Below are positions 1-8,342 of a stretch of 23,030 nt of DNA, one piece after another. Where the stretch lies: contig JAMCQK010000105.1 in NCBI GenBank assembly GCA_023382135.1, positions 863 through 23,892 of the forward strand. The letters run 5' to 3'. A model generated the notes under the pieces. The model did not search any database. It was given only the letters and a program-made list of their open reading frames with translations, and was not told the origin of the DNA. The first letter of the stretch is position 1. Every line of letters begins with the position of its first letter. Position numbers and translations under genes: made by a program. Origin of the DNA: Deinococcus sp. (lineage in GTDB: Bacteria; Deinococcota; Deinococci; Deinococcales; Thermaceae).

Positions 1-315
1 GAAAAAACTGAGGTCGAGCGCCGCGCGGAAAGAGCGGCCCAAGAGTCTCTGAATTTCAGCGGTGCGCCCATTCAGCTTTTGGCGCTCGCGTTCTTTGCGC
101 TCGGGGGTGGCCCTTGGAAGCAGGCTGTACTCGGCCATCAGCCAGCCTTCGCGCCCCGAGACGTGCCGGGGCACGCCATCGGCCAGTGTGACCGTTACCA
201 GCACACGCGTGTTGCCCAGCTCCACCAGAGCTGAACCCTCGGCGTAAGCGTTGTAGTTCAAGTGCAGTTTTATTGGCCGGATATCGAGTGCGCCGCGTCC
301 GTCTTTACGGGTCAT
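1..315 (-). CDS. rph: Ribonuclease PH, N-terminal part (cut by window edge)
   Basis: Reading the minus strand from an ATG at 315 gives 105 codons with no stop up to the window edge. The protein begins MTRKDGRGALDIRPI and contains GWLMAEYSLLPRAT and GRTAEIQRLLGR, which are hallmark segments of RNase PH, the phosphorolytic 3'-exoribonuclease that trims tRNA 3' ends in the cytoplasm. Only about the first 40% of a typical 240-residue protein is present, so the later catalytic residues cannot be checked. It starts 33 bases after the murI stop on the same strand, so the two are probably cotranscribed. A purine-rich GGGGA stretch just before the ATG may serve as the ribosome binding site. Confidence 0.93.
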   Translation of the reverse strand, partial: MTRKDGRGALDIRPIKLHLNYNAYAEGSALVELGNTRVLVTVTLADGVPRHVSGREGWLMAEYSLLPRATPERKERERQKLNGRTAEIQRLLGRSFRAALDLSFF

Positions 316-348
316 GGGGTCCCCTGGGGTGTACCGAATACCCGGATT

Positions 349-1125
349 CTATAACTCATCGAGCGGAACGCGCTCAGCTTGCTGGACTTCGACCCCAAGC
401 CTGCGAGCCAGCACGGTGTAGGCCTCGAGGTCTCCCGTCACAAAATGCTTCACGCTTCCCGCGCCCGCGGGGTTTTTCTTGATGCCCGCTTTCACCACCT
501 TGGCGGTGGCCTCGGCGGAATCTATCAACCGAACCCCCGGCAACACCTCGCCAATCACCGGCTTTAGAAAAGGATAGTGGGTACAGCCGAGAATCAGCGT
601 GCCCAGATCTTTGGGCGCATCGTGCAGGTAATAATCGGCGACCCGCTTTGCGACGGCATCGGCCCACAGGCCTTCCTCGACAATCGGAACAAAAAGCGCG
701 CACGCCTTCGACCAAATTTCCTCGTCGAACTGCTTCTGGTACGAGCCGCTCTTGATGGTTCCTTCGGTGCCGATAAGCCCCACCTGGCCGCCGACAGCTT
801 TGGCTTCCGCCACCGCTGGTTCCAAAACGTTGAACACCGGTACCGAAAGGCTTCCGGAAAGCTCCGGCAACGCAGCGGAAGAAGCGGTGTTGCAGGCTAC
901 TACAATCGCCTTGACGCCTTGGTGGATTAAGTAGCCGCTAATTTCCCAGGCAAACCGCCGCACCATCTCGAGCGGCTTGGAGCCATAGGGCACGCGGGCG
1001 GTGTCGCCAAAGTACAGAAAATCCTCCTTTGGCAGCGCCCTTTGCAGCGCGGAAAGAACCGTGAGCCCTCCCACACCGGAGTCAAAAACGCCGATAGGGA
1101 GGCCAGGGTCTGAATGCGAACCCAC
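349..1125 (-). CDS. murI: Glutamate racemase
   Basis: This 258-residue protein interconverts L- and D-glutamate, giving D-glutamate for peptidoglycan. The family signatures are clear: GVFDSGVGGL (about residues 12-21), YFGDTARVPYG (about 38-48), and the two catalytic cysteines in VACNTASS (C78) and LGCTHYPFL (C181). The length is normal for MurI. The start is taken as the GTG at 1125 because only about ten residues precede the conserved GVFDSG segment and no ATG lies nearby. It is followed on the same strand by rph, an arrangement expected of a small housekeeping operon. No clear promoter was seen directly upstream. Confidence 0.96.
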   Translation of the reverse strand: MGSHSDPGLPIGVFDSGVGGLTVLSALQRALPKEDFLYFGDTARVPYGSKPLEMVRRFAWEISGYLIHQGVKAIVVACNTASSAALPELSGSLSVPVFNVLEPAVAEAKAVGGQVGLIGTEGTIKSGSYQKQFDEEIWSKACALFVPIVEEGLWADAVAKRVADYYLHDAPKDLGTLILGCTHYPFLKPVIGEVLPGVRLIDSAEATAKVVKAGIKKNPAGAGSVKHFVTGDLEAYTVLARRLGVEVQQAERVPLDEL

Positions 1126-1146
1126 AAGAGGCTATGCTACCTCTCC

Positions 1147-1175
1147 TTGCCCGCGCCGGGGAGAGCGGCTAGAAT
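1147..1175 (+). promoter_or_regulatory. Predicted sigma-70-type promoter for tRNA-Thr
   Basis: A -35 box TTGCCC (1147-1152) and a -10 box TAGAAT (1170-1175) are separated by exactly 17 bases. Transcription would start near 1182 and run about 90 bases into the tRNA at 1270. The boxes match the consensus in 4 and 5 of 6 positions. This is a prediction by eye only. Confidence 0.5.
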
Positions 1176-1269
1176 ACTTGGGCGCTGGCGGGGAGCGGAG
1201 TATCTGGGCAGTATCAAGGTGCAGAAACAGTTTATTCCCGCCCTGCGGCTCGGTTCGGGCAACTGGTTT

Positions 1270-1344
1270 GCCGGTGTAGCTCAGCGGTAGAGCAACCGTT
1301 TCGTAAACGGTAGGTCGTCGGTTCAAATCCGACCTCCGGCTCCA
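1270..1344 (+). tRNA. tRNA-Thr (anticodon CGT)
   Basis: The 75 bases fold as a complete cloverleaf with an encoded CCA end. The D arm has stem GCTC/GAGC. The anticodon arm is ACCGT-TTCGTAA-ACGGT, with anticodon CGT at 1302-1304, reading ACG threonine codons. The T arm is GTCGG-TTCAAAT-CCGAC, and T73 is the discriminator base. The acceptor stem pairs GCCGGTG with CTCCGGC and has one T6-T67 mismatch. No other tRNA lies nearby. Confidence 0.95.
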
Positions 1345-1485
1345 AAATTACCTCAGAAAAGCCTGTGGAAGCGTGCAAAGCATGAGCAGTTTTATGCACT
1401 GCCAGGCCGGGTCTTAGGCTATCCCATTGATATTGGCAGCAAAAAAAGGCCAGTCTATCTCTGTACTTTCAACTAGAGTATTGCC

Positions 1486-2160
1486 ATGAGCGAATCGCTT
1501 CCGTTTTGGGAACGTCCCGAGATCGTCGAAATGTTTGCCTCGAGGCCACCCGACAACCGCATGTTGGCTTGGCTAAGAGACAAACCCAAAACTACTCGCG
1601 TCCTGGACTTGGGCTCCGCCGGGGGTCGTAATACTGCCTGGCTGGCCGAGCAAGGATTCGACTTCTTTGCCCTCGATGCCTCAAGTGCCATGATTGCCAA
1701 AACGCGTGAGCAGGTAGTTCCGTACGTGGGTGAGCAAGAAGCTTTGCGGCGTGTTCGGCAGGGTCAGATGCAAGACCAGCAGTGTTTTGCCTCCGACACG
1801 TTTGATCTGATCATCGCCTTGGGAATCTTTCACGGAGCGCAAAATGAATCACAGTGGCACAGTGCAATTGCCGAAACCGCCAGAGTTTTGAGACCCGGCG
1901 GCGAAATTCTAGTCGCTCATTTCAGCCCGCGGTCACAACCGAATGGTGTTCCGCTGCCAAGACTGGACGGCGAACCGCACATGTTTCAAGGATTCGACTC
2001 CGACCGCAGGATGCTGCTGCTAGAGCCCGACGAGTTAGATACGCGAGTAGCAAACTACGGTCTATTCCCGGTGATACCTACCTCGGACGTGCTGGTTCTC
2101 GCTGAAACTGGATATCGGGTAACGGTAAATGCCCACTACAAAAAGGCCAGGTCGACCTAA
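1486..2160 (+). CDS. Class I SAM-dependent methyltransferase
   Basis: The 224-residue product has the Rossmann-type methyltransferase core. Motif I is VLDLGSAGGRNTAWL (about residues 39-53), followed by the acidic strand end FFALDASSAMI, which should contact the SAM ribose. The motif IV region is FDLIIALGIFHG, and the post-motif segment is ARVLRPGGEILVAHFSP. This places it with the Methyltransf_11/25 type enzymes. The substrate cannot be told from sequence. It stands alone, downstream of tRNA-Thr and upstream of a decayed insertion sequence on the opposite strand. A TTGGCA/TATCTC pair lies 25-55 bases upstream but is too weak to call a promoter. There is no sign of damage. Confidence 0.85.
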   Translation: MSESLPFWERPEIVEMFASRPPDNRMLAWLRDKPKTTRVLDLGSAGGRNTAWLAEQGFDFFALDASSAMIAKTREQVVPYVGEQEALRRVRQGQMQDQQCFASDTFDLIIALGIFHGAQNESQWHSAIAETARVLRPGGEILVAHFSPRSQPNGVPLPRLDGEPHMFQGFDSDRRMLLLEPDELDTRVANYGLFPVIPTSDVLVLAETGYRVTVNAHYKKARST

Positions 2161-2230
2161 CACTGAGGCCGGTTTTCCTCCACGAAGACAGCTTTAGGAG
2201 CATCTCCTCAAAAGTAAATTGTGGTGCTAA

Positions 2231-3215
2231 CTAAGTTTTCGTGTTGCGGAAAGGCCGGTATTTCGGAAATAGATCCACCAAGGGATGGCTTGCTGTTGAC
2301 GCTCTTGGCTCCAGCCCGATGCCGCCCGAGCAAGTCTTTGAGCGGTAAATGGACCCTACCCTCCAGCCCATTGGTGGTACGCGGGATTCCTTCCGGGGCG
2401 CTCCAGCCAGGCCCACAGGCAGGGCCGGCTGCTCTAAACAAGCTGCCAAATCCGGTGCGGCTTGCGGCGGGCGTATCACCAGCGCTGCTGTTTTGCGGTT
2501 GGATCGGTGTGATAGGTCCGCTCCTTGAGCAGTGCCTGATACCGGGTCCACTGATCAAGCCCCGCTTCCCAGGTTTCTGTCTGCTCTCGGTCCTGTGCCT
2601 CAACCTCAACTGCCGCAGGGCTTTTCGGCCTCAGTCTTGGGCCTGTGGGTAAGCCACAGGGTGCATTGTCGGATGATGTGGCCCAGACAACACTGCTGGG
2701 GAACCTTGGAAAAGACCTTGTTCACCGCCTTCAGGATGGCTTTGTGCCCGCGCGAGACAATGGAGACGGGTTCATAGCCTTGGTTCTTGAGTTGCAAAAG
2801 ATCTTCGCGGACGGCCTCGTAGCGCTTCCCTCGGCCAAACGCCAAGCAAGTTTTTCCCCTGCTGGTTGCGGTACAAGAACAGGCACCAGCGGCGATGGTT
2901 CCAACTGGCATTCAGGATGAGTGCGTCTCGGGGTTCGAGGTTGAGGGTTAGGGGCGGGCTGATCAGCAGCCAATCCAGCTGATGTTTGACGGTCTGGAGG
3001 GTACATCCGGCCAGCACCGCCAGTTACCGCAGCGCCCAGCCCTCTAAAAAGTAACGTTTGAGCATACAAATCACACCGCCGACCAGGCGGTTTGGGCTGC
3101 CACACGAAGGTCTTGCAGCAAACGGGGCATTGGTATCGCTGGGTGCCCTGCCGGCTGAAACCTGCCTGCTTGGCCGGATGCCGAGGATCTGCTGGACAAC
3201 ACTTTTTGCGTCGCT
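2231..3215 (-). pseudogene. Decayed IS256/IS1249-type transposase
   Basis: Reading right to left on the minus strand, pieces of one transposase appear in successive reading frames. There is an N-terminal zinc-ribbon-like segment (about 3201-3105: a Cys pair, then RYQCPVCCKTF). Next comes a middle segment (about 3017-2880: LDWLLISPPLTLNLEPRDAL and following). The catalytic region follows (about 2870-2606: YEPVSIVSRGHKAILKAV, then CLGHIIRQCTLWLTHRPKT). Last is a C-terminal NGLEG segment (about 2390-2320). The order matches mutator/IS256-like transposases related to IS1249. At least three frame changes and internal stops break it, and the expected catalytic Asp of VSDGH is Arg. No terminal inverted repeats or target duplications could be defined, so the ends are approximate. 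Confidence 0.75.
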
Positions 3216-3377
3216 TGAGGTCGTGCTGCTAGCTTTATGCTTTATGTTGGCTTATCTATTCCTGGACGGCGTAAATTCTTGATTCTAGTTTAATTAGCTC
3301 TTGACTGACTACCAAAGCGAAGAGACGTACAAGGCAGTGGTTCGGGGACGTAGTCAAATTAATTCGCGTCAGGCCGG

Positions 3378-3395
3378 GGCTGCCGGGTAGCAGCC
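3378..3395. other. Inverted repeat downstream of the importer operon
   Basis: GGCTGC (3378-3383) and GCAGCC (3390-3395) form a perfect 6-bp stem with a 6-base loop, 24 bases beyond the stop codon of the last transporter gene. There is no T-run on the minus-strand side, so it is not a classical intrinsic terminator, although the position fits a transcript end. The rest of 3216-3418 shows no gene. Confidence 0.3.
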
Positions 3396-3418
3396 AACCT
3401 TGACTCTTGCAGAAATGT

Positions 3419-4072
3419 CTAGCCCGAAAGTTTCCCATTGCGCAAATTCAGCACGTGGTCGGCGACCAGTTTGGCTAACTCGGGGTCGTGGGTGGTGAAC
3501 AACAGGCCCAGACCCCGTTCACGCACCAAACCTAAGAGCAATTGCATCACACTGGCAGAGAGTATCGGGTCAAGCATGGAGGTGGGCTCGTCGGCCAATA
3601 AAAACCTGGGCGAGGCCGCTATGGCCCGCACCAAGGCAGCGCGCTGCAATTCCCCGCCAGAAACTTCGTGCGGATACCGCGAAAACCACCGCGGAGCAAA
3701 ACCAACGGAACGACTGATGTCGAGTAGGCGCTCCTTGGGGCTCTGTCCAGTGGTTTCAAGTTTAAGTAAGTGAAACGGCTCGAGCAGACTCTGTTCAAGA
3801 ATCCATCGAGGATTGAAGCAGACTTCGGGGTGCTGGGGCAGATAAGCCAGAAAGCGATGACGTTTGGAAAGCGCCAAGTCCTGGCCGTTCAAAGAAATAG
3901 TCCCCGAATCTGCTCGTGTCAGCCCCAGCAAACAGCGAAGAAGAGTGCTTTTTCCGGAACCTGATGGGCCTAGTAAGGCCAGTACTTTCCCGGCGCCAAG
4001 TGAAAAACTTACTCGATCCAGCACGGAATTGCGCCGGTAGCGTTTGGAAAGTTGGCTGACCTCAACTTGCAT
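3419..4072 (-). CDS. ABC transporter ATPase, peptide/nickel class (second ATPase, NikE/DppF-like)
   Basis: The 217-residue cytoplasmic ATPase drives the importer encoded upstream. Walker A is GPSGSGKST (residues 35-43), the Q-loop is YLPQHPEVCFNP, the ABC signature is VSGGELQR, Walker B is RFLLADEPT, and the switch His lies in FTTHD. The aromatic/basic Q-loop neighbourhood is typical of the Dpp/Opp/Nik family. It is short, ending soon after the H-loop without the usual C-terminal oligopeptide domain, which is normal for NikE-like partners. Its ATG overlaps the end of the preceding ATPase gene by 11 bases, so it is the last gene of the five-gene operon. Nickel as substrate is inferred from the hydrogenase genes nearby. 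Confidence 0.88.
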   Translation of the reverse strand: MQVEVSQLSKRYRRNSVLDRVSFSLGAGKVLALLGPSGSGKSTLLRCLLGLTRADSGTISLNGQDLALSKRHRFLAYLPQHPEVCFNPRWILEQSLLEPFHLLKLETTGQSPKERLLDISRSVGFAPRWFSRYPHEVSGGELQRAALVRAIAASPRFLLADEPTSMLDPILSASVMQLLLGLVRERGLGLLFTTHDPELAKLVADHVLNLRNGKLSG

Positions 4073-4991
4073 ACAGCCAGCACCTCACGTGGGTGTGCTC
4101 GTGAAGGGTTACTTGCGGCTCGTCGGACTGGCAACGCTCCAGGGCTATGGGACAACGCGGGTGAAAGCGGCAGCCTGTCACACTCCGGCTTTCCGCCCAA
4201 GGCAAGGCCTCGAGGCCGTTTTTGGGCAAGGCCGCCAGCAGTGCTTTGGCAAATGGATGCATGGGTTCGCTAAAGAAGGCTTTCCTGCTTGTGGCTTCAA
4301 CCAACTGTCCTGCGTAGAGCACCACCACACGGTCGGCCAATGCTTCCACCAAATCTAGGTCGTGACTGACAACCAATACTGAAAGTTCAGGTTGAAGCTG
4401 CTTGGCTTCCTGGAAAAGCGCTATCACTTGCTGCCTGCGCTCGGTGTCCACGCCTTTGGTGGGTTCGTCCACCAAAAGCACCTTGGGTTTTTGTGCCAGG
4501 GCGGCCGCGACCAAAGCCCGCTGGCGCATCCCGCCCGAAAGTTGGTGCGGATAGCTTTGTGCAACCTGGCGGGCAGGTTTCAAGTCGAGAGACTCCAGCA
4601 GGGGTTCGATTTCCGCCCAAGCTGCTTGCCGCTTCATACCGCGGGCAAGAAGCGGCTCCATCAACTGCAGTCCAATCGGCAGCATCGGATGCAAAGCGCC
4701 CGATGCACTTTGTGGAACCCAGGCCAACTCACGCCCGAGGAATCGTCGGAATTCTGATTGGGGTAGCGCCAATAGATTGTGGCCCTGGTAGTGGATCTCA
4801 CCTGTCACCCGGCAGCTGGCGGGCAGCAGGCGCAACACCGCCTCGATGAAGACCGATTTCCCCGCACCGGATTCACCGACGAGCGCCACAGTCTCCCCAG
4901 AGCAGAGCTCGAGCCAAAGATCTTCCAACACCGGCGCAAACTTAGCTTTGCCGGCAAAAGCCACAGTCAGTTTGTTCACAGAAAGCATCAT
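4062..4991 (-). CDS. ABC transporter ATPase, peptide/nickel class (first ATPase, NikD/DppD-like)
   Basis: This 309-residue ATPase pairs with the shorter one just downstream. Walker A is GESGAGKS (residues 39-46), the Q-loop is WVPQSASGALHP, the signature is LSGGMRQR, Walker B is VLLVDEPT, and the H-loop is VVSHDLD. The C-terminal part carries the Cys-containing oligopeptide/nickel ABC extension (GCRFHPRCPIALERCQ). In related transporters that extension can hold a metal cluster or take part in regulation. Its start overlaps the stop of the upstream permease by four bases (ATGA), showing translational coupling. Substrate is not readable from the ATPase. Confidence 0.9.
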   Translation of the reverse strand: MMLSVNKLTVAFAGKAKFAPVLEDLWLELCSGETVALVGESGAGKSVFIEAVLRLLPASCRVTGEIHYQGHNLLALPQSEFRRFLGRELAWVPQSASGALHPMLPIGLQLMEPLLARGMKRQAAWAEIEPLLESLDLKPARQVAQSYPHQLSGGMRQRALVAAALAQKPKVLLVDEPTKGVDTERRQQVIALFQEAKQLQPELSVLVVSHDLDLVEALADRVVVLYAGQLVEATSRKAFFSEPMHPFAKALLAALPKNGLEALPWAESRSVTGCRFHPRCPIALERCQSDEPQVTLHEHTHVRCWLYAS

Positions 4992-5788
4992 GTGGTTTCT
5001 CTGCGTAAGCGTGGATCGAGCTGCCGCTCATCCGTCAGCAAGCTTAGCGATAGCGCTAGCACGGCTAGTGCCAAGGCAAGCGCCGGTGGTAAAACTGTCC
5101 AAAGCCAGTAAGGCCCTAAGAAAGTTTGGGGATGCCGAAACGCCTGGAAGAGCATGAGCCCCCAGCTGGGAACGCTGGGGTCGGTCAGGCCTAAAAATGC
5201 CAGGCCAGTTTGTGCCACCATTCCAAACCGAATCTCCAGCAACAGTTGTACCAAGATTAGCGGTGTGAGCTGCGGCAAAATGTGCCGGAAGATTATGTAA
5301 AGCCCGCTGGCGTTCATGCTTTTTGCTATTTGCACATGGCCTGCCTCGCGCAGACCCGATACTGCCGGGCGCACCGTGCGCGCACTGCTGGGCCAACCAA
5401 ACAACGCAAGCACCACTACGGCGTTGAGTGGGTTTGGCTTCAGATAGAGGCTGAGCAAAACCAAAAGGGGCAGGCGGGGAAAAGTCAGTATTAGGTCGGT
5501 GAACCGCGTCAGGCCGGTCTCGAGGCGGGGCCAGTAGCCTGCAGCGCCGCCAACCAACAGCCCAAACAGTGTAGCTAATACTCCGGCTGCCGCACCCACC
5601 CCTATGGTGGTCAGACCGCCACTTGCAAGCTGGCTGAAAATATCTTGTCCAACATCGTCCGTACCCAGTAGGTTTCCCCGACCCGGTGGGCTGAAGGGCG
5701 GATGAATGGCCTCGGCACGCGGCAAAACAAAGCCCAGCAGCAAAAGACTTAGCGGTACCAGCGCACAAAGTAGAGCAACAATCCTCAC
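4988..5788 (-). CDS. ABC transporter permease, peptide/nickel class (NikC/DppC-like)
   Basis: The 266-residue inner-membrane permease has an N-terminal helix (ALLCALVPLSLLLLGFVLP), then the family segment NLLGTDDVGQDIFSQLASGG, and further helices. The conserved EAA-type loop that docks the ATPases is around ALFGWPSSARTVRPAVSGLR. The start is a GTG at 5788 overlapping the stop of the preceding permease (GTGA), a pattern repeated through this operon. Together with the 318-residue permease it should form the heterodimeric channel. Length and hydrophobicity are normal for the DppC/NikC family. Confidence 0.9.
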   Translation of the reverse strand: MRIVALLCALVPLSLLLLGFVLPRAEAIHPPFSPPGRGNLLGTDDVGQDIFSQLASGGLTTIGVGAAAGVLATLFGLLVGGAAGYWPRLETGLTRFTDLILTFPRLPLLVLLSLYLKPNPLNAVVVLALFGWPSSARTVRPAVSGLREAGHVQIAKSMNASGLYIIFRHILPQLTPLILVQLLLEIRFGMVAQTGLAFLGLTDPSVPSWGLMLFQAFRHPQTFLGPYWLWTVLPPALALALAVLALSLSLLTDERQLDPRLRRETT

Positions 5789-6741
5789 GCGGCCTCCTGC
5801 GTGCGCGGGTCAAACCTGGCTACCAGCAAATCCGCAAGAAGGTTGAATAGTAGGATCATACCGAGCGTAAGCAAGAAAATACCCTCGATTAGCGGGTAGT
5901 CTACGCGTGCAATGGCCGTAAGAGCCAAACTGGCCAGGCCCGGATAGCTAAACACCGATTCGATGAAAAACACTCCGCCAAAGGAAACCCCTAGGATGAG
6001 CGCGGTGCGAGCTATCAGGGGCGGGAGTGCGGCCCTCAGTATGTGACGCAAAACTACCGTGCGTTCGGGCAAGCCTTTTGCGCGTGCGTAGGAGATGAAC
6101 TCTTGGCCCAACACACCGAGGAAGGATCCTCTTACCAGCAGGTAGAAAAGACCTAGCTCCCAAAGCGCGTAGGCTGAAACCGGCAGTACCATGCGCTCGA
6201 GTCTATCGGACAAACCTTGTCCCGGGAGCATCGTGGAAACCGCTGGAAAGATTGGGAACACTACCGCCAGCAGTACGAGCAATAAAATTGCGATAAGAAA
6301 AGGGGGAAAAGATTGCAGCAGCACCATTCCTCCCAGTAACCAGCGCTCCCACGGTTTGCGGTGGTTTAGAGCAGAGAGCATGCCGAGCGCGCCGCCTATC
6401 AGCAGCGCAGGCAGAAACCCGAGCCCGATCAACAACAGGGTCCGCTGCAAGTACGGCCATACAACTTGGGCCACCGGCTGATTGAAGTACAGTGACTGGC
6501 CCAAGTCGCCTCGGGAAAGCCGCAAAAAGTAGTGAGAGAACTGCACTGGAAGGGGTAGGTCGAGGCCATAGTGTGCTTTCAGCCTCTCCTCTTGTTGTTG
6601 GCTTAATGCTGCATCCAACTCGCTTTGATCAAGCCCAGACAACGGACTTCCAGGCGCCAATCGCAAGAGGAAGAAATTAAGGCTAAGAGCTAGCAAAGCT
6701 AGCCCTAAGTACTGCAACACTGTGGCCCAGAAACGGAACAT
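5785..6741 (-). CDS. ABC transporter permease, peptide/nickel class (NikB/DppB-like)
   Basis: This 318-residue integral membrane protein has an N-terminal helix, followed by the family segment LRLAPGSPLSGL and KAHYGLDLPLPVQFSHYF, which introduces the periplasmic loop in DppB/NikB proteins. Five or so further hydrophobic helices follow. The EAA-like loop is near EFISYARAKGLPERTVVLRH, and the C-terminal segment VDYPLIEGIFLLTLGMILLF is typical. Its ATG directly follows the stop codon of the binding-protein gene, and its stop overlaps the next permease. It is the first permease of the operon. Confidence 0.91.
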   Translation of the reverse strand: MFRFWATVLQYLGLALLALSLNFFLLRLAPGSPLSGLDQSELDAALSQQQEERLKAHYGLDLPLPVQFSHYFLRLSRGDLGQSLYFNQPVAQVVWPYLQRTLLLIGLGFLPALLIGGALGMLSALNHRKPWERWLLGGMVLLQSFPPFLIAILLLVLLAVVFPIFPAVSTMLPGQGLSDRLERMVLPVSAYALWELGLFYLLVRGSFLGVLGQEFISYARAKGLPERTVVLRHILRAALPPLIARTALILGVSFGGVFFIESVFSYPGLASLALTAIARVDYPLIEGIFLLTLGMILLFNLLADLLVARFDPRTQEAA

Positions 6742-8271
6742 CTACTTGGCTTCGATAAACGAGAGCTTGTTGTAGTAGCTGGGTGGTCCACCTCGTCCAG
6801 CCAACCCGCCTTTCGTCCAGAACAGCTTGATACCTTCCTTCTCGCGGTACACACCTGTGTACAGCGGGTGGTAGACCGGCAGCTTCGGCAGGTCGGTGGC
6901 GAGCAAACGCTCGAGCTCGAGCGCAGCCCTTAACCGTTCGGCCTGCGACGAAGTCTCGTTCCAGCGCTTGTAGAGCTCGTCGTAACGGGGGTTCTTGTAA
7001 ATTTTAGCCGGGAAGTCCGGGTTGGCAAAGAAACCAAACGTACCACCATGGCCGTTAAAGGTGAGTAAGAAGTCACCCTTGTCCAACACCTGCTGGGCGG
7101 GCCCAGTCTCGAGCACCTTCAACTCCACCTTGAAGCCGAGTTTGTTAAGGTCTTGTTGGATTAACTGGCAAGCCCTAAGGCTGTCCTGGCCGCGGCAGAG
7201 AAGCGGCACCTCAGCTTGCTTGCCCGATGGGCCCAGCAACACATCGCCTTGGCTCTTGTAACCCAACTTGCCCAGAAGCTCTAAGGCTTTATCAGGATTG
7301 TATGCGTAATCCGGCAACTGCTTGCTGTAGTACGGGGACTCGGGGTGCAAAGTACCGGAGCTTCCCATGACGCCATCGCCTTGCAGTGCTTGATCAATTA
7401 CCCGCTGCCGGTTAACCCCATATGCGATGGCCTGGCGGAACTCACTTTTGTCGGCAGGAGCTTTAGCGGTGTTGAAAATGAGCGTTGTGTAGAAGTAGCT
7501 GGGGTTGGCCTCGGTCACGCCGAATCCGTCTTTACCGTCAAACTCCTTGGCCACGGTTGGGGAGAGCGAAGCGGCATCGATCTCGCCTTGGCGCAAGGCC
7601 AAAACCGGATTGGCCACCTGGCGCAAGATGAGTTGGTCTATTCTCGGTTTTCCGGCAAAGTAGTTGGGGTTTGCCTCGAAGAGGTAGAACTCGCCCGGTT
7701 TGTACTCCTTGAACTTGAAAGGCCCTGTGCCAACGAAGCGGTCTGGTCCCTGGTATTTGAGAGGATCCCCGGCTTTCTTCCAGACATGGGCAGGAATAAT
7801 TTTCTCCCAGCCCAGTACACGCTCCAAAAAGTCTACCATGGGTTTCTTCAGCACCATGACCGCAGTTTGGGGGTTAGGGGTTTCGATGTGGTCAAGGTAT
7901 GTCATCACCAGGTCGGCTTGGTTGGAAAGTTCCGGTTTGGACTTTAGCAGGTCGAAGGTGAACTTGACGTCTTCCGAGGTAAACGGTTCACCATCGTGCC
8001 ACGTTACTTTTGGGCGCAGCTTGATGGTAAGTACGGTGCGGGCGTCATTCCAGCTCCAGCTTTGAGCTAGCCAGGGAATTGCCTTATCGGCTGTGCGCCA
8101 AAGCAGGGTGTCGTAGATAAACGAAGTAACGACCCAGTGAGGTCCAGATTGGCGGAGTGGGGCAAACGGAGTGGGGGCACCCGAATCACTCTGGGCCAGG
8201 ATGTAACTGCCAGCGGCTAAGGCTGGGCTCAAGAAAACCAAGATCAAAGTAGCCAACAAGAACTTACGCAT
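6742..8271 (-). CDS. Extracytoplasmic solute-binding protein, family 5 (possible nickel or peptide binder)
   Basis: The mature protein should sit outside the cytoplasmic membrane and hand its ligand to the permeases encoded next. The N-terminus MRKFLLATLILVFLSPALAA is a Sec signal peptide with an ALA-AG cleavage site and no lipobox Cys. Family-5 landmarks follow: LRPKVTWHDGEPFTSEDVKF, FVGTGPFKFKEYKPGEFYLF and FRQAIAYGVNRQRVID. The start is placed at the ATG at 8271, 14 codons inside the longest open frame, because an AAGGAGA ribosome binding site precedes it and the signal peptide begins there. Family-5 proteins bind peptides, nickel chelates and other ligands. The hydrogenase context favours nickel but does not prove it. 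Confidence 0.88.
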   Translation of the reverse strand: MRKFLLATLILVFLSPALAAGSYILAQSDSGAPTPFAPLRQSGPHWVVTSFIYDTLLWRTADKAIPWLAQSWSWNDARTVLTIKLRPKVTWHDGEPFTSEDVKFTFDLLKSKPELSNQADLVMTYLDHIETPNPQTAVMVLKKPMVDFLERVLGWEKIIPAHVWKKAGDPLKYQGPDRFVGTGPFKFKEYKPGEFYLFEANPNYFAGKPRIDQLILRQVANPVLALRQGEIDAASLSPTVAKEFDGKDGFGVTEANPSYFYTTLIFNTAKAPADKSEFRQAIAYGVNRQRVIDQALQGDGVMGSSGTLHPESPYYSKQLPDYAYNPDKALELLGKLGYKSQGDVLLGPSGKQAEVPLLCRGQDSLRACQLIQQDLNKLGFKVELKVLETGPAQQVLDKGDFLLTFNGHGGTFGFFANPDFPAKIYKNPRYDELYKRWNETSSQAERLRAALELERLLATDLPKLPVYHPLYTGVYREKEGIKLFWTKGGLAGRGGPPSYYNKLSFIEAK

Positions 8272-8342
8272 ACTCTCCTTTTGCTTCACGACAAAGTCCA
8301 ACCAAGAAGCCATAGGTTGAATCTCAAGGCGACTGGGGTTCG

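Noticed and set aside
7345..7947. A 200-codon plus-strand frame within the binding-protein gene
   Set aside because: It is antisense to a clear family-5 binding protein and shows no recognisable domain.
8272..8313. Longer N-terminus of the solute-binding protein from 8313
   Set aside because: No ribosome binding site precedes that ATG, and the extra 14 residues would come before the signal peptide.
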